From Candolleomyces eurysporus (taxonomy: Eukaryota; Basidiomycota; Agaricomycetes; Agaricales; Psathyrellaceae), in the NCBI GenBank assembly GCA_027579435.1, contig JANBPK010000709.1, positions 5,184 to 69,183 on the forward strand: a DNA stretch of 64,000 nucleotides, given 5' to 3'. A program made the translations under genes and the position numbers. Every line of letters begins with the position of its first letter. The stretch's first letter is position 1. Under the pieces are notes generated by a model. That model was given only the letters and a program-made list of their open reading frames with translations. It ran no database searches and was not told the origin of the DNA. Below are positions 57,248 through 64,000 of this stretch, in pieces.

Positions 57248-58029
57248 CTAGAGCCGACTCTGGAGTTTCCCCGCGAATTGTCCATCCCGTTGGCTGATTA
57301 ACTCCAGNATGTAAGAATTGACAAATNGGCGTGCGGCAAGTTGGCTCAGCGAGAGGTNTTTAGCTCCCTTGATTACTCCNATGCAGGACTGGTTCGTGGG
57401 TAGACGGAATCGGAACGTCAGTCCTCNTAAGGCGGAAAGCACGCGGGGGNTGGCTGCCAACTCACCGGAGNACCACATTCGCATTTGAAGGGCTGGTCCA
57501 TGTCCCATTCNGTGCTGGGATAGAAGAAACCAACTATGCCGGAACTGATCAGGAGCCTTNATCTNNTGGTAGAGGGAAGCTGTGCTTACGAGCTTCACCG
57601 GCTTTGATGGGCTTGAGGGCTCGGAGGTGCCAGTACTCGGGATTGGGTGAAGAGAGGTCGAAAGCGACGTTGGGCTCGCAGGAATGATTGACTGTGGAAG
57701 ATACAATCAGATTATCTCCACTGGCAAAGGGGCAGATGGGCNACGCACTGTAGACCAGGTCGCTATTCAATTCGATATGGTCCTTGTCNCCTGGCCCGCA
57801 TTGGACGGATGTGTAGCGCTTGGGGCCCTTGGTCAATCCCTCGAGAGGNGNTATGAGCTCTCCAGCTTTGTAGGACTAGANATNAAATGCCGGAATGAAA
57901 ACAANGACGGTCCATGATCAGGAGAACCCTTACCCGGGTTGCAACTAAGGAGGAGCGGAAGTCGCCTGACANGAACTGCACGACGAGGCCGTTGTGAGAG
58001 GGGACATAGTTCTCTTGAGATGGCTTCAT
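57248..58029 (-). CDS. small SET-domain protein
   Basis: A multi-exon gene on the minus strand, start at 58029 (MKPSQENYVPSHNGLVVQF), stop at 57248, about 175 aa. The order is SGDFRSSLVATR then YKAGELI, LTKGPKRYTSVQCG, DKDHIELNSDLVYINHSCEP (the SET NHSCxPN motif), PEYWHLRALKPIKAGEA, GFFYPSTEWDMDQPFKCECG (catalytic-pocket FFYPSTEW and post-SET cysteines) and CIGVIKGAK. This one-domain SET family is common in fungi and bacteria. Lysine methyltransferase activity is expected, but the substrate is unknown. Several Ns affect single residues. Introns are about 50-60 nt. Confidence 0.8.
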
Positions 58030-58411
58030 CGTGATCGAGGTGTGGGTCCAGAAGTAAAAGAGCAAGGGTTGCAANTTGGGAGAATCCGGAATGGATTTTC
58101 GTGGAATGTGGATTATTTAACTGATGGTTTGTGGTGTCCAACATATGTTGTTCTTCGCCAGATTGACATGAGGCTCGCAGGGAGAACTCCTGTGAATCCC
58201 AGACCTCTCGTNNNNGNNATTANANCTTTGCATATTCTCCCGGCTGTGTTGCNGTTTCTCCAATCGTCGTATTCCGAATCGTCCTGACGGAAACTGACCN
58301 NNNCNGNNNNNTATTATATTCCTGACCTGCGTCATCGTTCTGGGCATCGGCATGGAGAGTCCGGGGAAGAGATTATCGATTAGATAAATACAATCTCTCA
58401 GCTANAAAGTT
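58030..58411. other. spacer with sequence gaps
   Basis: Promoter of the SET gene on the left. N clusters at 58.2 and 58.3 kb mark uncertain assembly. No complete gene. Confidence 0.4.
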
Positions 58412-58603
58412 TACGCAGAGATCCAAGCCCGGATAGGTGCTCTCAGGATTGCGGAATACGATGCGTCCGACTCCGATGTCACCTTGCCGATCCCTTCCGG
58501 ATCAGATCTGACCTCCGATCTTGCGGCGCAGCTTGCCGAGATCAGCTATGCAGTTCNTCGGGNAATGCCGAACGNANNCCCCTACAACCAACANGAAAGA
58601 TAA
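58412..58603 (+). CDS. possible 3'-terminal exon of an unknown gene
   Basis: Sixty-three codons are open up to a TAA at 58601. The frame reads like real protein (ALRIAEYDASDSDVTLPIPS, DLTSDLAAQLAEISYAV) with acidic, amphipathic character, and an acceptor-like TTTACGCAG lies at its left edge. The upstream part would fall in the N-rich gap at 58.2-58.3 kb. No family is recognised. It could also be chance coding in the eL30 leader. Confidence 0.3.
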   Translation, partial: YAEIQARIGALRIAEYDASDSDVTLPIPSGSDLTSDLAAQLAEISYAVXRXMPNXXPYNQXER

Positions 58604-58673
58604 CACCAAGCGCCCCAAGCCAACCGACGACGACCTCAAGCTCTCGNCCTCATCACCNACACCNACAGCAGCA

Positions 58674-59173
58674 ATGGCCCCCACCAAAAAGTCCAAGGCA
58701 GCCAAGTCTACCGAGTCCATTGCCTCCAGGCTCGCCCTNGTCGTCAAGTCGGGAAAATACTCTTTGGGCTACAAGTCCGCCCTGAAGCAGATGCGAAGCG
58801 GCAAAGGTGAGCNATTCGTTATCCAAACTCTCTCGGGGGCTGGAGCGTGAGGCTGAGAAGGTCCCTTGTACTGACGATGTGTTATATAGCCAAGCTCGTC
58901 CTCATCGCTGGTAACTGCCCTCCTCTGCGCAAGTCTGAGCTTGAGTACTACGCCATGCTCTCAAAAACCACTGTCCATCACTTTGCTGGTACCAACGTCG
59001 CGTTGGGCACTGCTGCTGGTAAACTCTTCCGGGTCGGGTGCGTACTTTGGNNGACCGTTTCGGTATGCCGNTGGATCTGANGCTCGTACTCTTTTTTTGC
59101 CTCTAGTGTCATGACCGTCCTTGACCCTGGTGATTCTGACCTCCTTACATACGCTGAGGGTGCTGCCGCATAA
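58674..59173 (+). CDS. RPL30: 60S ribosomal protein eL30
   Basis: Three exons: 58674..58806, 58890..59037 and 59107..59173, giving 115 aa including an N-terminal lysine-rich extension ([19 protein letters not shown]). eL30 is a large-subunit protein of the L7Ae fold that contacts the small subunit. Visible are [80 protein letters not shown] and the acidic end [10 protein letters not shown]. Both introns are GT-AG and in frame. It may autoregulate its own splicing, as in yeast, but no such structure was examined. Confidence 0.95.
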
Positions 59174-59351
59174 GGTCGTAGTAACACTTTCTATCATTAT
59201 GCGAAATATGATCCTGTATGATTATGTTGCAATGCATTTGTGAGGTCCCACCACGTCCCAATTCAATCAATTTCGACCTGGTATTTGTCGCGCCAAACAA
59301 ATNCGACGCGTCGTGAGAGAGCGTCAGAATTGATCGCTGTATTGAACAGCC

Positions 59352-61058
59352 ATGTCTCTTCGCGATTCCAACGTTATCATCATCGAAACCAGTCGCACCC
59401 ATATCCGAGCTGGATTGGGTCTTTATGAGCTGCTCAAAACACCTTCTGTTGTGCGTACATCCCCGGTCAGGGTGGCCAGAAACTCAATTCGTTAGATATC
59501 CAAATAGGAATTGCTCGCGCGCGTTGGCTTGCGGAAAACCGGGGAGGCATCGACCTCCTCGAAGCCAGCGGTAACCGACTATATTGTTGGACTACCGCTT
59601 GAGGAGGCGCTAGCTGGGCCAGATGCTAGTGATATCGTCGTGTCCTGGCCGTTCCTAGAGGGAGAGGTCGTGGATTTCGTCCAGGCAGAAGCGCTCTGGT
59701 GTGTTCATTTTCCTATCTTCTTNACAGGTCATTAAACGCGNATCNCATAGGAAACACGTTCTGTTCACCCACCTACAACGCAAACGGACCGTGAACGAAT
59801 CCCCCGTTCTCATCACCCTNCCCACTGCAGTACCTTCTCGCGCAATCTACGAACGGACATGCCAAATCTTCTTTGAACGCTTCAACGTACCTGCGTTCGC
59901 CATTCTCGACCGGCCTCTTGCCCAACTATACGCTGCCAACTCCCTTTCCGGCGTCGTCGTCGACATTGGCCAAGACTACACCGACATTACACCCATCAAC
60001 GAGGGCGTCCTCATGCACAGCGGCAAAGTTCAAACCAAAGTTGGAACGAGGATGTGTCGGCACTACCTGGCGCATTTGCTGAAGAGCAACACGAGCGTTG
60101 CGCAAGGCCTCAATCTGGCATCGCTGGACCCAACACAGACGCATGCCACCCTACTGAGACTCGCAAATCAGCTCGTGGCCGCAGGTCTTGTCAAGCCGCC
60201 GACGTCTGGCGAGGCCGCTCCTCCCCCCGANGACGAAGGTGTGACGGACATCGCTGCTGTGGTCGTTGCAGGAAAAGAGAGGGCCGTGATTGAGAGNGGG
60301 ATGAAGAAAAAGCTCAATGCCAANGCTAGTGCGGCTGAACAGGCCAGGGCGAGAGAGATCGAAGCCATGGACCTGGTGACGGTCGAGTTCGAGGGGAAGG
60401 AACTTACTGTTGGGAAGGAGAGACACAGATTCTGCGAGCCCATTTTCGACCCGGCCNTNGTGGAGGGANTGGGATTGGAGCAATTTGCTGCTGCATTGGA
60501 GCCAGGTGGCGAAGGTCTTCCGCCAGTGAGCTTGGTGGAAGATGAAGGGAGGAAAGTGGAGCCTTTGCAGGATGCGGTTGGCGGGGCTGTGGCNAAGGCG
60601 GATGTGGATATCAGGCAGTACCTATGGCAAGGCCTGTTCGTCACCGGAGACATCACGCGTTTCGTCAAAGGTGCGAAGTANTGTTCTTGCTCGCTGTTCG
60701 CTCTGAACTGACTGGCAGCGCAGGNATTGGGGCTGGGTTGCAGTCGCGCCTGTCCCCTTTCATCACGGCTACCGGACTAGACACAGATGTCCAGCCGAAG
60801 TCGATTCGGGTGCTCAACGTGCCAGAATACTATGCTGAGTATCGCGATACAGGGAATGGTTACGCGGTATTCCTGGGGAGCAGTATCGTTGCCAAGGTGC
60901 GTGTGCTGGTGAATACACTTTACTCCACGTGTTGCTCACAATGTTCCTCTTTCCAGATTATCTTTAACGACAACAATGCCAGAAATTACCTGTCTAAAGC
61001 GGACTATACAACGAAGGGACCTCATGGGATCATTGAAATGTCTCCTTCTTTGCTGTAA
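59352..61058 (+). CDS. ARP9: actin-related protein, Arp9-like (SWI/SNF, RSC)
   Basis: Five exons: 59352..59450, 59508..59698, 59751..60670, 60724..60896 and 60957..61058, giving 494 aa. Arp9 is a nuclear actin-related subunit of chromatin-remodelling complexes. Actin-fold landmarks are SNVIIIETSRTHIRAGLGLY at the N-terminus, VLFTHLQRKRTVNESPVLIT (subdomain 1), IYERTCQIFFERFNVPAFAI, LSGVVVDIGQDYTDITPINE (the phosphate-2 segment VVVDIGxxxTxxxP), FVTGDITRFVKG leading to IGAGLQSRL, and a C-terminal YNGY-like AVFLGSSIVAK. A Lys/Glu/Ala-rich insert of about 100 residues lies in the middle, common in Arp9. ATP-binding residues look poorly kept, as known for Arp7/9. Confidence 0.85.
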
Positions 61059-62193
61059 CCCTTTCTTTTGGAACGTTAAATACACTTTTGGACTTGCTGC
61101 CTTCCTATTGCTGCTCCCTTTTGATACGACAAGGGGTATCAGCCTCATAACCTCTTGTCTCTTCGAGATCAGCTGCCGGTGAAGGTGGAGAAAATAGCCG
61201 CCCTTTACGAAGAGAGATACAAAGCTNGCAGTAGCTACTGCGCTTCTCCTGCTTTATCTGTGGGGAGTTATGTGTACGTATATGTCAAGGACTTTATNGN
61301 TGCAGCCTTCTTTCACAAGGTGCTGTTGTTACCCCGCGAAGATGAACTGATGTACTATGTCCGGNATCGGGTCGGCGCGCGTCTGGACAAAGGAAGGGTT
61401 CTTTGAAGTCACCAGCGCTTTTAATCCTTGATTAGAGTGAAGGTNCTGTACTCCTCGCGCGTTGTCTATGAGTCGGGACATGACTCTTGTACAAGGCACC
61501 GGCCTGATACCGTTGGAGTGTTGANTTGTACTCGTTCGGCCTCCTGAGTAATGCGAGCGGCGTGCGTGCGCACAGTGACCTCATTTTCCNGNTCGCTCAA
61601 TTCAAGCTTGATAGCGTCTGTCGAGGAAGGAATGCTGGAGACAATTGCACACCATGCAGTGGAAGATTGAATGAGTAACTAGTGGCACGGTAGACAATTN
61701 CCGTCGCAGCATTGCGCTCGGCTTCGAGGGAAGTACTGAGAAATCCAAAGTCAAGTTGGGTGGTCNGCAAACCGGNGAAACTCGACCTCCAGCACCTACA
61801 CACCGATAGGGTNCACCGCTANNNNCTCAGAAAACATGGTGCATCTCTTCTTTTCCACACTCACAGCTCCGTATTGCTCGTATACAAGAGGGCACCGGCT
61901 CTGGAGCGAGCAGTGAAGAGTACAAGTGTGTCTATATTTGGAAGGCATGTGTTAACAGCGCCACCTCGGTTGTGCTTCCCGTTGTTTTTCTTGTTCGCCT
62001 CTTTTGGCTCTGAGTTTCTTATTCTCCCCCTTATTCGGCGACATTGATGCAACGAGAACAATAACAGTGCTCGTGTATATAATGGTTGCCACTCANTGCT
62101 NGAGGTGTTCCGTACCCCCTCAATACTACCCCTCAAGGCACTACTAGCCTCTCCACCACCACTCCTCCGTCACTCGCATCTTATTCTATCACA
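61059..62193. other. intergenic region
   Basis: No gene is supported over 1.1 kb. One short plus-strand frame at 61155-61406 has no domain and contains Ns. Confidence 0.45.
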
Positions 62194-62697
62194 ATGATGA
62201 AGAGCGGATCTTTTGCTGTTGCTGTCGTCCACCGCCAAGTTGTGGTTGTTCAAGGTACATACCCTCCTCTTCTCATCTTCGCACCTNNTACTAACCTAGC
62301 ATTCGTAGCCGTCCGAACCCACTCAAAACGCGAGAAACACCTCGAAGTCATCCCATACACGGCCTTCGGTGGCTCTCGCATCTTCCTCGCCCTCTCTGAG
62401 AAACANGTCGCCCGCATTCCCGTCACCGACTTGCTCTCCATCCTCCCACCNTCCTACGCTTCCCACCATGGTGACAGCGACACCAGCGATAGCGAGGACG
62501 AGGTCACTTCGTGTGACGCCCACTCGAACTTTGCGCACCTGACGGCGGCCGATATCTCTGTCGGCGAAGGCACCATCGAGCTCCCTGAACACGCCTTCGA
62601 GGAGTACGTCAGGTTGAGCGAGAAGCACTACAACAGGCCCAGGTCGGCGTCTCGCAGCAAGCAGCTGTGGACTTCCCTCGTTGGCCGTCGCCACTAA
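62194..62697 (+). CDS. hypothetical protein
   Basis: Two exons, 62194..62254 and 62309..62697, give 149 aa. The intron is GTACAT..GTAG, 54 nt. The ATG follows a CT-rich tract (CTCCACCACCACTCCTCCGTCACTCG region). The protein begins MMKSGSFAVAVVHRQVVVVQ and continues VRTHSKREKHLEVIPYTAFG, then an acidic Ser/Asp stretch (HHGDSDTSDSEDEV) and a basic C-terminus (SASRSKQLWTSLVGRRH). No domain is recognised. Codon use and clean splicing argue that it is a real gene. Confidence 0.55.
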   Translation: MMKSGSFAVAVVHRQVVVVQGTYPPLLIFAPXTNLAFVAVRTHSKREKHLEVIPYTAFGGSRIFLALSEKXVARIPVTDLLSILPXSYASHHGDSDTSDSEDEVTSCDAHSNFAHLTAADISVGEGTIELPEHAFEEYVRLSEKHYNRPRSASRSKQLWTSLVGRRH

Positions 62698-63525
62698 ATG
62701 CACGTCACTGTCTGTCTAATCCGACGACGAGCTTGTTTATCGCCTGGTGCCCAAATGCGCTTCCTCACGACACGAGTCTCAGAATCCACTTTTTTCCCCC
62801 ATTCATATACCATCAACTCATACCCCATGCCAACTCATGCAATCGATTTATCTGTGTAGCCATAGTCTCTGCCTGCTTGATCATATGTATCGTCTAATTC
62901 GCACTCATTGTATCGTCTAGCCACAACCACTGTATTTTTAGCTGCCTCTCTCTCTTCTTGCTCTTTAGATAAAAAACACCCTATAGCTATATCTCGCACC
63001 CCTATGCATTCCGTCGCTACCTACATACCTAACCCCAAAACCCATAACGCGATATGCTTCAATAGACGAGTCTTTTACCCTCGCAACTCGATGATCTCTC
63101 GAGCCAAACATCAAATCAGAAAAACCGACGAAAGCATAAAGGGGCGTTCACAGACGTGGCCTTCTATCTAGCGTGCTACAATGCCCGAAATTGCAATTTG
63201 ATTCTTTTCTTGCTCTTCCCTGTCATCTGCTGAACGTCAAACATTGATTCTCATGTGCAAATGCGTCGAGAGGCCTCAGAGTGAAGATTCGTCGAGCGGG
63301 CTTACGGATGTGTCGCCCACGTCTCCAGAGACATGGAAAGGTATTTAACTAGAAAGATAAAGATGGTCTTGTTATGTCAATGGCATCGTAATGAAAAGAT
63401 ATCAATAGAAGTAATTAATGACTCCATACGCAAAGAAACGTCGCTGATATGTACCAAAAAACATAATTATGGGCAAGGAACTCACGGCAGCGTGGCGTCC
63501 CTGCGACCAGGTCATGTTGGTGAAA
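62698..63525. other. intergenic region
   Basis: 3' flanks of the hypothetical gene (+) and the TPR gene (-). No ORF, repeat or RNA gene is seen. Confidence 0.5.
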
Positions 63526-64000
63526 TTAGGACGTAGACTCCGTAGATGAGGCGGCCGACAATCGATTCGCTTCTTCTCTCAGCGCCGCAATCTTGGAGAG
63601 ATCGGCTGCCTGTCCCGTAGCACCGAAGCGCATCTGTAGGAGGGAACATAAATCAAGGAGCCATTCAGCTCGATGTTGGTGTCCAACAGTATAATGAAAC
63701 TCTAGGAGTTCCTCGCTGTGAGCTATTGCGTCTTGGAGGTGTGAGAGTGTCTGGGTTTCTTTGTACATGGCTTGAAGGGATATGACAAGGTTGCGGAGTG
63801 GAAATGAGCGGGCTGGATGAGGCGATGGTCGAAGTACAAGTGCTTTGCAAAACAGGGAAATAGCTTCTTCAAGGTCAGCCATGGATCCTGTGCCCTGATT
63901 ACGTTCCAGGAGTGCATAGCCAAGACAATTGAGCGAGTCTGGGCGATCTGGGTGTGGGGGTGATCGAAGTTCAAGTGCTTCACGTTGCAGGGAAATGGCC
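63526..64000 (-). CDS. TPR-repeat protein, cut by window edge
   Basis: The minus-strand frame is open from the stop at 63526 to the right edge; its 5' part lies outside. At least two tetratricopeptide repeats of the long agaricomycete type are visible: AISLQREALELRSPPHPDRP / SLNCLGYALLERNQGTGSMA, and LEEAISLFCKALVLRPSPHP / LRNLVISLQAMYKETQTLSH. The C-terminus is a helical segment ending in ANRLSAASSTESTS. Such proteins often carry a CHAT protease or NB-ARC domain elsewhere; none is seen here. Confidence 0.7.
   Translation of the reverse strand, partial: AISLQREALELRSPPHPDRPDSLNCLGYALLERNQGTGSMADLEEAISLFCKALVLRPSPHPARSFPLRNLVISLQAMYKETQTLSHLQDAIAHSEELLEFHYTVGHQHRAEWLLDLCSLLQMRFGATGQAADLSKIAALREEANRLSAASSTESTS

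Noticed and set aside
61155..61406. Plus-strand frame after ARP9
   Set aside because: Contains Ns, has no recognisable motif and no clear start or splice context.
1..64000. CRISPR arrays, rRNA genes, tRNA genes, phage or plasmid features
   Set aside because: None seen; the window is intron-rich eukaryotic nuclear DNA. A tRNA scan could not be run, so a single tRNA in an intergenic gap cannot be excluded.

Overview
This window is nuclear DNA of a filamentous basidiomycete, most likely an agaricomycete (mushroom-forming) fungus. The genes are packed about 2-2.5 kb apart on both strands. They carry many short introns (about 46-75 nt, CTNAY-type branch sites), pyrimidine-rich tracts precede start codons, and the families are typical of mushrooms: an F-box-like protein, TPR repeats, a velvet factor and a single-SET protein. 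The species cannot be named from the sequence. The assembly is draft quality: there are scattered single Ns, and at least two (11371 and 21784) are surplus bases that break otherwise perfect reading frames.

Layout: 1-2.7 kb has no convincing gene. 2.7-4.3 kb holds an F-box-like protein and 5.4-6.7 kb holds CYT1 (cytochrome c1). 6.8-13.3 kb is a tandem duplication of a gene joining an N-terminal Sin3-type PAH-like domain to a protein-kinase-like domain that has Arg in place of the VAIK lysine. 13.3-19.2 kb is a divergent pair, phosphomannomutase (-) and the DNA polymerase delta catalytic subunit POL3 (+, 23 exons, with AT-AC and GC-AG introns). 19.4-21.2 kb is alanine-glyoxylate aminotransferase. 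21.5-26.2 kb (-) is the sulfite reductase beta subunit (MET5 type), and 26.6-28.4 kb a THP3/LENG8 SAC3-domain protein. 28.4-31.5 kb is gene-poor and N-rich.

31.5-45.2 kb is a dense housekeeping block: a CYSTM-like Cys-rich tail protein, a velvet regulator whose start codon is split by an intron, TIM23, a mitochondrial TPR protein, a P-loop kinase with an RGG tail, a Snx41/Atg20-like PX-BAR sorting nexin, BFR2/AATF and a C2H2-like zinc-finger protein. 45.2-50.5 kb is a repeat island. It contains an inverted/direct repeat family, a 254-bp TA-flanked MITE nested in it with its empty site visible in two paralogous repeats, and an 854-bp Mutator-like element with about 230-bp terminal inverted repeats and an 11-bp target duplication. 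50.6-61.1 kb is again housekeeping: VMS1/ANKZF1, dynein intermediate chain, tRNA-splicing endonuclease SEN2, a SET-domain protein, ribosomal protein eL30 and an Arp9-like protein. A hypothetical protein lies at 62.2-62.7 kb, and a TPR gene runs off the right edge.

There is no operon logic. Several genes act in mitochondria (CYT1, TIM23, the TPR protein and probably the aminotransferase), and several in RNA or translation quality control (THP3, SEN2, VMS1, eL30, BFR2). The most unusual content is the duplicated PAH-kinase gene, the non-canonical POL3 introns and the nested MITE.
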